DNA from: Mucilaginibacter sp. dw_454
GTDB lineage: Bacteria; Bacteroidota; Bacteroidia; Sphingobacteriales; Sphingobacteriaceae
Assembly: GCF_018449775.1 (NCBI RefSeq)
Contig: NZ_JAAVVB010000003.1
Location: 496,001-560,000, forward strand
Direction of reading: 5' to 3'
DNA: 64,000 nt
Below the pieces are notes generated by a model that did no database searches, was not told the origin of the DNA, and saw only the letters and a program-made list of their open reading frames with translations. A program made the position numbers and the translations under genes. Positions 26,943 through 36,314 of the stretch are shown here, piece by piece. Each line of letters starts with the position of its first letter. Position 1 is the stretch's first letter.

Positions 26943-27077
26943 AATTTTCTGTTTTTTAAGATGATGTAAAGATCGGCAGACCCTGAAAAACAGAAGTAGC
27001 CAAATCGACTATTGTTGTAGCCGAAATTGTTGACCGCGCCAATTTGGCTAAAGCCATTTTTGTTTGCCTGGTTATCC

Positions 27078-27220
27078 GTCCCATAAATGGGACGGCAATG
27101 AATTTGAAATGCGCCTTACTATAGCGGGGGCTGTTTGTCAGCATTTCTATTCATTGCCGTTGGCTTCAGCCAACGGTTAATAATTAAATTGGTAAGAGGG
27201 CTTTAGCCCAAATCCCGTTA
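27078..27220. repeat. Nested palindromic intergenic element
   Basis: Between the divergent NmrA-like and dienelactone hydrolase genes are three hairpins: GTCCCATAAATGGGAC (about 27079-27094), CCGTTGGCTTCAGCCAACGG (27157-27176) and GGGCTTTAGCCC (about 27199-27210). ACGGCAATGAAT just after the first is inverted as ATTCATTGCCGT just before the second, so the first two are joined in a larger inverted repeat. It does not look like family A or B. I see no gene in 26943-27349. Confidence 0.6.
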
Positions 27221-27349
27221 GCCAAAAACAAAATTTATAAACTACTGTAATTTATTATAGCCGACTGCAACCAAATCCCTTATAATCGTCGTATTGCATA
27301 ACAGAACTGCATTAACCAAATCGTTATATTCGCTATAAACCCATTTACC

Positions 27350-28237
27350 ATGACCCAGATTAAAAAAGAAGACATCAGCCAGGAAGTTTTTGATTTATAT
27401 GACGATTACGCACACAATCGCTTGGATCGCCGTGGATTTATGCAAAAGCTGTCCTTATACGCCGTTGGTGGATTAACGGTGCCGGCACTGATGAGTTTCC
27501 TGATGCCCGATTATAAAAACAATATCCAGATAAAGGCGGATGATCCACGCTTGGAATCGGGCTATATTCATTACGCATCGCCAAAAGGCGGCGGCGATAT
27601 CAAGGCCCTGCTATCAAAACCTAAAGATGCCAAAGGCAAACTGGGTGGCATTGTGGTAGTGCACGAAAACCGCGGACTGAATCCATATATTGAAGATGTG
27701 GCCCGCCGTGCGGCCGTAGCCGGTTTTATCACCATAGCGCCTGATGCATTAACGCCACTGGGGGGCTACCCCGGCAACGACGATGCCGGCCGCGATATGC
27801 AAGCCAAACGAGATCAGGGCGAAATGCTGCAAAACTTCATCGATGCTTTTGAATATCTGAAAAACAACAAAGATTGCAATGGCAAAATAGGTGTGGTTGG
27901 CTTTTGTTATGGAGGTGGTGTAGCCAACCAAATGGCCGTGCGCTTGCCTGATCTGGCCGCTGCTGTACCTTTCTACGGCGCACAACCGCCAGCTGTTGAT
28001 GTGCCCAAAATACATGCACCATTGATGCTGCACTACGCATCACTAGATACTCGCATAACCGGGGGCGCGGCGGCTTACGAGGAGGCTTTAAAAGCCAACG
28101 GCAAAAAATATGAGGCCTTTGTTTATGAAAACGTAAATCATGGTTTCCATAATGATACCACGCCACGTTACGACAAAACTGCCGCGGAACTGGCCTGGAA
28201 ACGGACCATTGAGTTTTTTAAAGAGCATTTAACGTAG
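27350..28237 (+). CDS. Dienelactone hydrolase family protein, probable Tat or membrane anchor
   Basis: The 295-aa protein starts with about 30 polar residues, then [27 protein letters not shown], a twin-arginine-like motif and hydrophobic stretch, so export is likely. The alpha/beta-hydrolase core carries the triad: Cys in [10 protein letters not shown] (about 183), Asp in YASLDTRI and His in [10 protein letters not shown]. Dienelactone hydrolases open lactone rings, but many members have other esterase roles. It is a single gene; REP copies follow it directly. Confidence 0.9.
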   Translation: MTQIKKEDISQEVFDLYDDYAHNRLDRRGFMQKLSLYAVGGLTVPALMSFLMPDYKNNIQIKADDPRLESGYIHYASPKGGGDIKALLSKPKDAKGKLGGIVVVHENRGLNPYIEDVARRAAVAGFITIAPDALTPLGGYPGNDDAGRDMQAKRDQGEMLQNFIDAFEYLKNNKDCNGKIGVVGFCYGGGVANQMAVRLPDLAAAVPFYGAQPPAVDVPKIHAPLMLHYASLDTRITGGAAAYEEALKANGKKYEAFVYENVNHGFHNDTTPRYDKTAAELAWKRTIEFFKEHLT

Positions 28238-28248
28238 TGTAAGGCGTG

Positions 28249-28446
28249 GGACTCACCCCGACATCGCTTTGCTCGTCGACCCTCTCTTCCGCAAGCGGGA
28301 AAGAGGGTGAAAAATTCTTGTCATTGCGAGCGTAGCGTGGCAATCGCAAGGAGGACGGCTTAAACGCGTGCGATTGCTTCGTCGTTCCTCCTCGTAATGA
28401 CAAATAATATAATCCTCTTTCCGCCGAAGCAAAGACCGGGTGAGTC
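28249..28446. repeat. REP cluster (family B, A, B inverted)
   Basis: Family B at 28249-28309 (ACTCACCCCGACATCGCTTT...AAGAGGG), family A at 28319-28403 (TTGTCATTGCGAGCG ... CGTAATGACAA, one mismatch between ends) and an inverted family B end at about 28411-28446. The order B-A-B inverted makes a larger symmetric unit. The rest of 28447-28666 holds nothing I can identify apart from the start region of the receptor gene. Confidence 0.7.
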
Positions 28447-28666
28447 CCCCGCTATGCTTACTCACCCTGCCTAATCACCTGTCGTCCTCTCCAAAAACCT
28501 CTCAAATCGCACCCCTTTCTAATCTCATTTTAATGCTATAGTTAAATAATGTTAAAAACCCATAGCATAGCGGAGACTGGCTAACCAGCACCCAATTTAT
28601 AGCCTATAATTGCCTCTATTATTACAATTATTTGCGATTGAACCAAACTGATATTGATAAAAGAGG

Positions 28667-31429
28667 ATGAGAAAACTACTACCCCTATTGGTACTTGCAA
28701 CCCTAACCACCCATGTACTGGCCCAACAAACGCAAAGGGCTTTAAAAAAAACCACCATTAACAAACTCTTTACCTGTTCGCTCGATCTGATGTTCGACAC
28801 GTTGTCGAAGGACTACAATTTAAAGATTGTTTTTGAGCGCGATTCGGTAAGTCGTTATCACGTGGTCGATCATTTTTTGAATGAGTCTTTAGGGCATGTA
28901 TTAGACGAGGTTTGCGGCAATAACAAGCTGCATTACTGGATCGAAGCCGACGGTACTATTTACATCCTGAAAAACATGGATGACCTTTCGCGGTTAAAGA
29001 AAATGTATGCGCTGGCAAGTGCCGGGCAGGGTGCCAATTTAAAACGAATAGCACCGCCTGAAGCGCCTCCTAAAAACTTCGACTTCTCCATCTCTGGCAA
29101 AGTGGTCGATCAAACTACGGGCGAGTCGGTGCGCTCGGCAACCATACGGGTCATGGGTACAAATTTGACGGCAACTACAGGTGCCGACGGGCAATTTGTG
29201 TTCTTCAATATACCGTCTGACACCTGCGTTATCGAGACCAGCTATTCGGGCTTTCAGACAGATCGTTTCAGGCTAACCGCTCAAACTATTAAGCTTCCTA
29301 TTACTATTCCGCTGTACCCTTCATTGAACACCCTGAACGAGGTAAGCATCCTGGGTAAGAAGAGCGGTGTAATGAATACCGATGCTAAAAAAGTAGGCGT
29401 GCTACAATTAACCCCTGCGGCGCTGGATAAGCTGCCGGTAATGGGCGAAAAGGACGTTTTAAAAGCCTTCCAGTTAATGCCGGGTGTAAGCGGCACCAAC
29501 GAGTCGTCTTCGGGCGCTTATGTGCGCGGTGGTACGCCGGACCAAAACCTGGTGGTTTTTGATGGTTTTACGGTATACCAGGTTGATCACCTGTATGGTT
29601 TTTTCAGCGCGTTTAACGCTAATGCAGTTAAGGATGTGCAGTTGTATAAAGGCGGCTTTTCGTCAAAATATGGCGGTCGTCTATCTAGCGTAACAGAAAT
29701 AACAGGTAAGGATGGCAATACCAAACAATCTATTTTTGGGGTAGATCTGAGCTTGTTAAGCTTCAATGCTTTCCTGGAAACACCGGTAACTGATAATTCA
29801 TCATTACTGGTGGCCGTTCGCCGCTCATACCAGGGGCCTTTTTACGATAAGATCTTTAAGCAATTTAACGCTACTACTGTTCCCGGTGGTGGTGGGGGCG
29901 GTGGCTTTGGCGGCCGCAGAGGCGGCGGTGGTTTTGGCGAGCAGGTTACCCCGGCGTCGCATTTTTATGATGTGGATTTCAGGTACACCTATAAAATCAA
30001 TGCCGATAATACAATAGCCTGGAGTTTTTATGCCGGCGACGACAATACAGACAATAGCCGCGATCTGCCTACATTTTTCACCTCGACCATTACCGATGGT
30101 AAAATTACTGACTATACCAAGTATGGCAATACAGCCAGCAGTATTAAATGGTCATCAACCTGGAGTAAAAATCTGCATTCAAATACTTACATCACTTACT
30201 CGTCCTATTTTAATGATCGTAATCGTGGCACATCGGGCACCAATACCGACGATGGTGTTTCGACGACATTTGATAACGGAACGAACGAGACTAATAATTT
30301 AAAAGACATTGGCATAAAGTCTGAGTGGGAGTGGCAGTTGAATAACACCGTGAAACTGTCATATGGCGGGTTTGCAAATCATCAGCAGGTTAACTATCAA
30401 TATGTACAAAACGATACCAGTAAATTGATAGATCAGCACGATAAAGCATTTTTAGGCGGCGGCTATGTTGAGCTGGAGCTTGACCCTACCGGTAAGCTGC
30501 ATCTGCAACCCGGCGTACGCGAAACATGGTTCCAGCCTACGGGTAAATTGTATACCGAGCCGCGCTTTTCGGCTAGCTATACATTAGATAGCCATTACAC
30601 CTTAAAGTTTGCAACCGGCCAGTTTTACCAGTTCATGAACCAGGTTACGCGCGAGGATCTGTTAAACGGCAATCGTAATTTTTGGGTGATATCCGACGGC
30701 AGCACCGTGCCCGTAGGTATGGCCAGGCACTATATGGGCGGCGCCAGCTATGAAAATGATCAGTTTTTAATTGATGTAGAGGGTTACTATAAAACACTGG
30801 ATGGGCTGACCCAGTACACCATTGGCCAGCAAGGCGGCGGTGGTTTCGGGCCGGGAGGTGGCACTGCAACTTTACAGCAAAACTTTTATACCGGTACCGG
30901 TAATGCAAAAGGCATCGAGGTGTTGGTGCAGAAAAAATTAGGACTATACACCGGTTGGTTAAGTTACACGTTGTCGCAGACGCAAAATAAATTCGCGGTT
31001 TACGGCAATACCTATTACCCGGCCGATCAGGATGTGACCAACGAGTTCAAATCTATCAATATGTATCATTATGACCGTTGGAACTTTGCAGCAGTATTTT
31101 TATTCAGCACCGGGCACCCTTACACCGCGCCATTGTCAAGCTATACCGTAACCGGCACCGATGGCAACCGAATTACCGCGTTTAATGTTGGCGCAAAGAA
31201 TGGCGAACGACTGCCGGATTATCACCGCCTGGATCTATCGGCAACTTACGACCTGCTCAAGATCAATGGTAACAAAATAGGCAGCATCGGCGTGTCGTTA
31301 TTTAATGTTTACAATCATAAAAACATCTGGTACCGCGAGTACCAGTTTCAAGACAACCAGGTTATCACTACCGATGTTACTTACCTGGGCTTTACCCCAA
31401 ACCTAACGCTTAGCTTAAGATGGAAATAA
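28667..31429 (+). CDS. TonB-dependent receptor with STN and carboxypeptidase-regulatory-like domains
   Basis: The 920-aa outer-membrane protein has a signal peptide (MRKLLPLLVLATLTTHVLA), an STN-like secretin domain (about 30-115), a carboxypeptidase-regulatory-like fold (SGKVVDQTTGESVRSATIRV, about 140-215), a plug (MPGVSGTNESSSGAYVRGGTPDQNLVVFDG, about 265-300) and the barrel to the end. Two glycine-rich loops (GGGGGGGFGGRRGGGGFG near 405-425, GGGGFGPGGG near 720-730) are unusual. The AAGAGG six bases before the ATG is a fair ribosome site. It overlaps the DUF4249 gene by 10 nt; the pair should import a ligand that cannot be read from sequence. Confidence 0.93.
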   Translation: MRKLLPLLVLATLTTHVLAQQTQRALKKTTINKLFTCSLDLMFDTLSKDYNLKIVFERDSVSRYHVVDHFLNESLGHVLDEVCGNNKLHYWIEADGTIYILKNMDDLSRLKKMYALASAGQGANLKRIAPPEAPPKNFDFSISGKVVDQTTGESVRSATIRVMGTNLTATTGADGQFVFFNIPSDTCVIETSYSGFQTDRFRLTAQTIKLPITIPLYPSLNTLNEVSILGKKSGVMNTDAKKVGVLQLTPAALDKLPVMGEKDVLKAFQLMPGVSGTNESSSGAYVRGGTPDQNLVVFDGFTVYQVDHLYGFFSAFNANAVKDVQLYKGGFSSKYGGRLSSVTEITGKDGNTKQSIFGVDLSLLSFNAFLETPVTDNSSLLVAVRRSYQGPFYDKIFKQFNATTVPGGGGGGGFGGRRGGGGFGEQVTPASHFYDVDFRYTYKINADNTIAWSFYAGDDNTDNSRDLPTFFTSTITDGKITDYTKYGNTASSIKWSSTWSKNLHSNTYITYSSYFNDRNRGTSGTNTDDGVSTTFDNGTNETNNLKDIGIKSEWEWQLNNTVKLSYGGFANHQQVNYQYVQNDTSKLIDQHDKAFLGGGYVELELDPTGKLHLQPGVRETWFQPTGKLYTEPRFSASYTLDSHYTLKFATGQFYQFMNQVTREDLLNGNRNFWVISDGSTVPVGMARHYMGGASYENDQFLIDVEGYYKTLDGLTQYTIGQQGGGGFGPGGGTATLQQNFYTGTGNAKGIEVLVQKKLGLYTGWLSYTLSQTQNKFAVYGNTYYPADQDVTNEFKSINMYHYDRWNFAAVFLFSTGHPYTAPLSSYTVTGTDGNRITAFNVGAKNGERLPDYHRLDLSATYDLLKINGNKIGSIGVSLFNVYNHKNIWYREYQFQDNQVITTDVTYLGFTPNLTLSLRWK

Positions 31430-32223
31430 GAAGATCATCCCCAATCATATTCGCGCTTTTTGCTGTCGCGATATTTTTTACGGCCTGCACCAAGTATAAC
31501 CCCGACGTTAAGAGTACCAACCTGCCGGTTATTGAATCGTACCTGGTACCCGGCCAGCCCATATCGGTTAAATTGTACCAGCAAAAAGCCCTGACCGATA
31601 CTGCACAGTACGGCGCCCCTATTACCGGTGTACAAATGTTCCTTTCGGACGGTACACAGAAAGTGTCGCTTACAGAATCGGCAACAAAAGGTACTTATAC
31701 TTATGCCGACAATAGCATTTTGGCTACCGGCAAGACGTATACGCTACAGTTTGATTATAATGGCTATCCCGTGTCGGCCAGTTCTACCATGCCTGCCAAG
31801 CCGGTAAATTTTGTATCGCAAAATGGCGGTATTACCATATCATCTGGCCAGGGGCCCGGCGGTGCAAGCACGGTATTGAATGTTTTTAGCTGGTCAAACC
31901 CCGACTCGTTGTACCATGTCCTGGCATTTAAGGCTGTCGGTGCCGTAGCGGCCAGCAACAGCTTTGGCGGCAACCGGCCAATTAACCTTGAGCTAAATGC
32001 CGCTAAAGCATCGTATTACAACATAACCAATGGTACGTTTTTCTACCTGGGTAATTACCAGGCTATTTTGTTCAGTGTCAATAAAGAATATTTCGACCTC
32101 ATCAGCAATAATACCCGCACGGCGACGTCACAATCATTAATACAAACACCAACCAATATTATTAACGGCTTTGGTGTGTTTACAGCTATGCAGGCAGATA
32201 CTTTGAGTTTTGTTACCTATTAA
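31420..32223 (+). CDS. DUF4249 lipoprotein, receptor partner
   Basis: The 267-aa product has a lipoprotein signal (IIFALFAVAIFFTAC, cleaved before the Cys) and a beta-rich body starting LPVIESYLVPGQPISVKLYQ, typical for DUF4249. The ATG lies inside the last codons of the TonB receptor gene (10-nt overlap), so translation is coupled. DUF4249 proteins are regularly found directly after such receptors and probably sit on the outer membrane as an accessory lid or binding protein; function is not established. A clear terminator follows. Confidence 0.88.
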   Translation: MEIRRSSPIIFALFAVAIFFTACTKYNPDVKSTNLPVIESYLVPGQPISVKLYQQKALTDTAQYGAPITGVQMFLSDGTQKVSLTESATKGTYTYADNSILATGKTYTLQFDYNGYPVSASSTMPAKPVNFVSQNGGITISSGQGPGGASTVLNVFSWSNPDSLYHVLAFKAVGAVAASNSFGGNRPINLELNAAKASYYNITNGTFFYLGNYQAILFSVNKEYFDLISNNTRTATSQSLIQTPTNIINGFGVFTAMQADTLSFVTY

Positions 32224-32245
32224 CAAACATGTCGCTTAAGGGCGC

Positions 32246-32283
32246 AATCCGTGGCTGTTTTAATATGGTCACGGATTTTTTTT
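32246..32283 (+). terminator. Rho-independent terminator after the receptor/DUF4249 pair
   Basis: AATCCGTG (32246-32253) pairs with CACGGATT (32270-32277), followed by a T-run to 32283. It ends the plus-strand operon before the minus-strand SDR gene begins its end at 32293. Confidence 0.8.
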
Positions 32284-32292
32284 GCCGAATAT

Positions 32293-33015
32293 CTAGCTGA
32301 TATCCATACCCGCATTAATAATCAGGTCCACACCATTAATGTGGTTAGAAGCATTAACCAGTTGGAGTATAGATTGCGCAGCCTCATCCGTAGTTAAGAG
32401 TTTTTTAAGCGGGTGATTACCTGTCATTTGTTCGACAATCCGTTCATCCATGTCGCTAGTGAAACGGGTAAGCATGAAAGACGGCGAAACTGAGTTTGAG
32501 GTAATGTTATACTTACTGTTTTCTGTTGCCCAAACTTTGGTCAGTTGCTTTAAATAAGCTTTATTAGCCAGGTATATGGAGGCGCCCACCGGCGGTACAT
32601 TTACTAATGCCGATGTTAAAATGGTGATTATTTTGCCGGCTTTCTTTTTTCTGAAAGCCAGGATAGCGGCTTGGGTAATAGTTATGGTGGGGATGATGTT
32701 TTGCTCAAATTCTGATAAGAAGTCATCAGCAGGCAATTTGTGAAAATGCGTTTTCAGAAACGACCCGGCGTAGGCGTTGTTGATTAGAACATCTAAATCA
32801 AGTCCGGCTATTTTGTCTTTGAGCGTCTCGACTTCGTCAGCAGCTTTAAAATTGCATTTAATGGCTACGGCGTTGGGCAAATCAGCCTCAATTGCTTTGG
32901 CTTTGTCGGCAGAACTGCTGTAAGTAAAATATACAGTATTGTCGCTATCGCTTGCCAATAAACGGGTTATTGATTCGCCCAAGCCCGATGATCCGCCGGT
33001 TATGAATACATTCAT
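32293..33015 (-). CDS. Short-chain dehydrogenase/reductase of the FkbH/ACP cassette
   Basis: The 240-aa protein has the NAD(P) loop TGGSSGLGE (about residues 6-14), NNAYAG and the catalytic Ser with Y-x3-K as TSALVNVPP...IYLANKAYLKQL (about 135-160). This fits a FabG-like 3-ketoacyl-ACP reductase. It overlaps the MaoC-like gene by 4 nt (ATGA) and is the last gene of a four-gene unit. The likely role is to reduce or oxidise an ACP-bound acyl group; substrate unknown. Confidence 0.92.
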   Translation of the reverse strand: MNVFITGGSSGLGESITRLLASDSDNTVYFTYSSSADKAKAIEADLPNAVAIKCNFKAADEVETLKDKIAGLDLDVLINNAYAGSFLKTHFHKLPADDFLSEFEQNIIPTITITQAAILAFRKKKAGKIITILTSALVNVPPVGASIYLANKAYLKQLTKVWATENSKYNITSNSVSPSFMLTRFTSDMDERIVEQMTGNHPLKKLLTTDEAAQSILQLVNASNHINGVDLIINAGMDIS

Positions 33016-33410
33016 GCTAATAAACCAATTTGAATTTGACCTTTTGAAACAACTTTGCCTGCCGGGTTTTTAAAAGTAAACTTAAACTCCACAGCTTTTA
33101 CCGCCTCCGAAACATTGGTTATCTGCGCGTTAAACAGCAATTCATCATGAAGATATACCGGCTTTTTAAACTGAATTTCCTGCGAAAGGATAATTACATT
33201 TTTATCAGGCAGGCACTCGCCAATAAAGTACGACAGAAAACCATTCAATATATTGCCATGCATTACCCGGCCTTCAAAGCCATGTGCTATGGCAAAAGCT
33301 TCGTCGGTATGTAGTGGGTTGGTATCCTTAAAGGTCGCGATAAAGCCATTGTAGACAGTCTCTGTAACCAAAAACTTTCTGTCAAAACTATCGCCGTTTT
33401 TAAAGATCAT
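33012..33410 (-). CDS. MaoC-like hotdog-fold dehydratase
   Basis: The 132-aa single-hotdog protein carries DTNPLHTDEAFAIAHGFEGRVMHGNILNGFLS, the MaoC/R-specific enoyl hydratase motif with Asp and His (about 30-60). It should hydrate or dehydrate an enoyl/3-hydroxyacyl thioester on the neighbouring ACP. It overlaps both neighbours by 4 nt, so the cassette is translated as one unit. Confidence 0.92.
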   Translation of the reverse strand: MIFKNGDSFDRKFLVTETVYNGFIATFKDTNPLHTDEAFAIAHGFEGRVMHGNILNGFLSYFIGECLPDKNVIILSQEIQFKKPVYLHDELLFNAQITNVSEAVKAVEFKFTFKNPAGKVVSKGQIQIGLLA

Positions 33411-33649
33411 GCCCCTTTACTCAAAATGCAATCTAACATTTCGCCTACGTTATTCCAACTTTGTATCTCTTGCGAGGTGAAGCGTATTTTAAACGCCTTT
33501 TCAACAGCTACCACCAGTTGTATATGATTTAATGAGTCCCAATCTTCAACGTCATCTGCACTGGTAGTGTAATCAAGCACCAGATCTTCATCGTCAAGCA
33601 CATCAATAAAAATAGCATTCACCTTTTGCAGCGCTTCGCTTTTGTCCAT
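33407..33649 (-). CDS. Acyl carrier protein
   Basis: The 80-aa protein has the phosphopantetheine site DWDSLNHIQLVVAVEKAF (Ser near residue 39) and the acidic helical profile of an ACP. It is not the FabF-linked housekeeping ACP by context. It lies 4 nt after the FkbH-like gene and overlaps the MaoC gene, so its partner enzymes are visible. Confidence 0.95.
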   Translation of the reverse strand: MDKSEALQKVNAIFIDVLDDEDLVLDYTTSADDVEDWDSLNHIQLVVAVEKAFKIRFTSQEIQSWNNVGEMLDCILSKGA

Positions 33650-33653
33650 TTCG

Positions 33654-35375
33654 TTATCTTTCTTTTATGAAAATCTCTTTGTCGGTATAATCTTCGGTAG
33701 CTAATATCCATAAATTATCCTGAGGTTTAAATCCCAGGTTTAAATAATGATCGCGTACCATTTCATTTTTTGCTGTTGCGATGTATTCGCCTTTTACATA
33801 CTTGAAACCATTTTGCCCGGCTATGGCTACTATCGAATTTAATACAAAATCTTCCATTCCGCGTTTTAACACCCGGCAACTCATAAACCAGGTGTCTATA
33901 AATAGGGTTTCATTATTCTCTTTATGGAGTATTATAACGCAAATTAAGCCATTGTCGCCAAACTTATCCTCGAGGGTGAAAGATAAGGTGTAATTGTTTT
34001 TTGATTGCGCCAGCGCTTCGATATCGGCTTCGGTATAACGCACGGTGCGTAAGTTAAATTGATTTGAGCGTTGCGAAAGCTGGGCTACCCGCGGGGCGTT
34101 AAATTTATTAAAAGGCTCTACCAGCGAAAGCATGTTCAGGCTTTTTAAAAAATCGTTTTCACTGCCGTGCGAAGCCTGCTCAACAGTACGCTTAATTTCT
34201 GTTTGATATTGTTTGGTACGTTCTGCATCCTGCTCCGAGTAAGAAGCCGTCTCAAACAAATTAAGGGTGTACAAATATTCCAGGTACTCGGCAGGATCTG
34301 CCGGTAATTCGGGCACGGTGACGTCCGGGATCAGCTCCCGAACGATATTTCGTTCAAAAGGGTTATCATCCAAAAACACCATCGAGTCGAAGCCGATATT
34401 TAAAGTGCGTTGTATGTACTTGATATTTTCGGCCTTGTTTTTCCAATTGGCTACAAATACCGCTATGTCATCCAGGTGCAGCACCATATCGGGGTGCTTT
34501 TCAAAAGGCTCTTTAGCTACCGACTCGGTATTTTTACTGCAGATTGCTAAAATGATGCCCCGGTTTTTCAGCTTCTTCATCCAGTATTGAAACTCGGTAA
34601 AAGCCTTGCCGATGCCCAGCGACCCAATCTGTATGTTCTCTAAACCGTCGTCGCCAATAATGCCGCCCCACATGGTGTTATCCAGGTCTATAATTAAACA
34701 CTTTTTAAACTTACCGTACAGGGCGCCTATAATATCGAGTGTCGCGGTGGCAACCAGGGGTAGGGCATCAATGCTCAAAACCATCTCGGCATTAACATAA
34801 ACCGATGGTTGAAACATAAATAATTTACCCACCTGGTTTTGAACGGAAGAGATGTCGCAAATGTAAAAGTTGGCGGTATTTGCCGCGTATTGCATCAACT
34901 CAAAATTGAGTTTACGCAGTTGAAATAAAAACGACTGTGCTGTTTTGTTGGCGTAGTTACCAAATACGTTATCGTTTATTTCCGGATAGTTGTAATAAAT
35001 GATTTTGGCGCTTATTTTTGAGCGGATGGCCGTGCACAGGCTATCTATCAGTTGCAACTGGGTCCCGGCTAACGTGGCCTGAGCGTCGGCCGCCGATTTA
35101 TCGTACCTGGCCAATAATTTATGAGTCGATTGAAATATGATAATCACTTCAGGTGCAAATTCGTACAGTTCAGACGCAGGGTCAAAAATCTGCCGCTCTA
35201 TCTGGTTAAAATCTGCCTCGAAAATTTGTAGATCATATCCATAGTCATAGCCGGTGCCGCGCAAGGCATTTTGCAAAAACTGGGTAGCGGTATCGCCCAA
35301 TAAAGCTATTTTAATTGCTTTTAGCTGCGAAAAATCTCTTTTTAGGTTTTTCTTTAAAGCAGAGAAATCTTTCAT
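33654..35375 (-). CDS. FkbH-like HAD-family acyl-ACP loading enzyme
   Basis: The 573-aa protein has an N-terminal SGNH-like part (IALLGDTATQFLQNALRG), a HAD phosphatase domain with LIIDLDNTMWGGIIGDDG (nucleophile Asp near 228) and FLDDNPFERN, and a C-terminal GNAT-like domain (about 420-573). In known clusters FkbH-type enzymes move a glyceryl group from 1,3-bisphosphoglycerate to an ACP. Here it is the first gene of FkbH-ACP-MaoC-SDR, so a three-carbon acyl-ACP may be made and modified. The end product is inference. Confidence 0.92.
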   Translation of the reverse strand: MKDFSALKKNLKRDFSQLKAIKIALLGDTATQFLQNALRGTGYDYGYDLQIFEADFNQIERQIFDPASELYEFAPEVIIIFQSTHKLLARYDKSAADAQATLAGTQLQLIDSLCTAIRSKISAKIIYYNYPEINDNVFGNYANKTAQSFLFQLRKLNFELMQYAANTANFYICDISSVQNQVGKLFMFQPSVYVNAEMVLSIDALPLVATATLDIIGALYGKFKKCLIIDLDNTMWGGIIGDDGLENIQIGSLGIGKAFTEFQYWMKKLKNRGIILAICSKNTESVAKEPFEKHPDMVLHLDDIAVFVANWKNKAENIKYIQRTLNIGFDSMVFLDDNPFERNIVRELIPDVTVPELPADPAEYLEYLYTLNLFETASYSEQDAERTKQYQTEIKRTVEQASHGSENDFLKSLNMLSLVEPFNKFNAPRVAQLSQRSNQFNLRTVRYTEADIEALAQSKNNYTLSFTLEDKFGDNGLICVIILHKENNETLFIDTWFMSCRVLKRGMEDFVLNSIVAIAGQNGFKYVKGEYIATAKNEMVRDHYLNLGFKPQDNLWILATEDYTDKEIFIKER

Positions 35376-35532
35376 GCAAGAGATTGATTATTGAAGGACA
35401 AATAAAGCTAATTTTTTTAAGCTGTGGTAATTTGTTGCGCAAATTACCCCCTGTTTTTGTCGTAATTACACCCGATTGCTAAGTTACTTGTTGCAGATAT
35501 TTGTGATAGAAAAACAATCACTAAAAAATATC

Positions 35533-36099
35533 ATGAGAAAGTTAAAATTACAGGTACAAATGAGCCTTGATGGTTTTGTAGCCGGGCCAAATGGCGAAGG
35601 GGATTGGATATTTGCAGGAGGGCCGCCGGATGCAACGGCCTTACAAAAAGTAATTGACCTGGCCGATAGTTGTGATATCATTTTAATGGGCCGCGGCATG
35701 AGCGAAGAGTTTATTACTTACTGGGAAAACGTGGTAGACAATCAGCCTGACAGCCCACAACTGGCTTTGGCGAAAAGAATGGTTGATATGCACAAGATTA
35801 TTTTTAGCCACACGCAAACCACCATAGAGGGCCGCAACGCCGAAATGGAAAATGGCGACCTGGCTACTGCAGTAAATGCGCTTAAAAATAAGCCCGGCAA
35901 AGACCTCATGGTTTATGGCGGCGCCAATTTTGTAAGCTCGCTAATAAGCGCTAACCTGATAGACGAGTATTATATTTATGTTAACCCGGTTGCATTAGGT
36001 AGCGGGCTTCCAATTTTTAAGGAAAAGAAAATATTGAAGTTGGAAAGCTCGACCGCCTTCAGCCATGGGAAAGTGCTTAATAAATATGTGTTAATATAA
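35533..36099 (+). CDS. Dihydrofolate reductase-like (RibD C-terminal type) protein
   Basis: The start is ATG 35533 (MRKLKLQVQMSLDGFVAG); the further 19 codons of open frame look non-coding. The 188-aa product has the MSLDGFVAGPNGEGDW opening, ILMGRGMSEEF and KDLMVYGGANFVSSL, characteristic of the DHFR/RibD C-terminal family common in Bacteroidota. NAD(P)H-dependent reduction of a pterin-like substrate is expected for the fold, but these stand-alone proteins have no defined role. Single gene. Confidence 0.9.
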   Translation: MRKLKLQVQMSLDGFVAGPNGEGDWIFAGGPPDATALQKVIDLADSCDIILMGRGMSEEFITYWENVVDNQPDSPQLALAKRMVDMHKIIFSHTQTTIEGRNAEMENGDLATAVNALKNKPGKDLMVYGGANFVSSLISANLIDEYYIYVNPVALGSGLPIFKEKKILKLESSTAFSHGKVLNKYVLI

Positions 36100-36130
36100 A
36101 GTCTACAGGTATTCGGAATATCAAATAGAC

Positions 36131-36268
36131 CGTTGTCATCCTGAGCAAAGCGAAGGATCTTATATAATTGACAAGTTTCGGATATCCGTCTACCGCTCAT
36201 ACATCAGGTATATAAGATTTTTCACTTCGTTCAAGAGAATAGTTCTTCGCTTTGCTCAGAATGACAAT
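36131..36268. repeat. Palindromic intergenic repeat (TTGTCATCCTGAGCAAAGCGAAG type)
   Basis: TTGTCATCCTGAGCAAAGCG at 36133 and the inverse ending TTTGCTCAGAATGACAA (to 36267) make the ends of a roughly 135-bp element, with two mismatches in 25 bp. The middle contains weaker inverted pieces (AAGGATCTTATATAA, TTTTTCACTTCG). It lies between the convergent DHFR-like and 125-aa genes. Confidence 0.65.
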
Positions 36269-36314
36269 AAATCCAATCTTTCGAACATATGTGCTGATAT
36301 AAGGACTAATAACT

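Noticed and set aside
29885..29945. Short tandem GGTGGTGG-like DNA repeat or CRISPR-like array
   Set aside because: It is the coding of a glycine-rich receptor loop; no spaced repeats or cas genes occur in the window.
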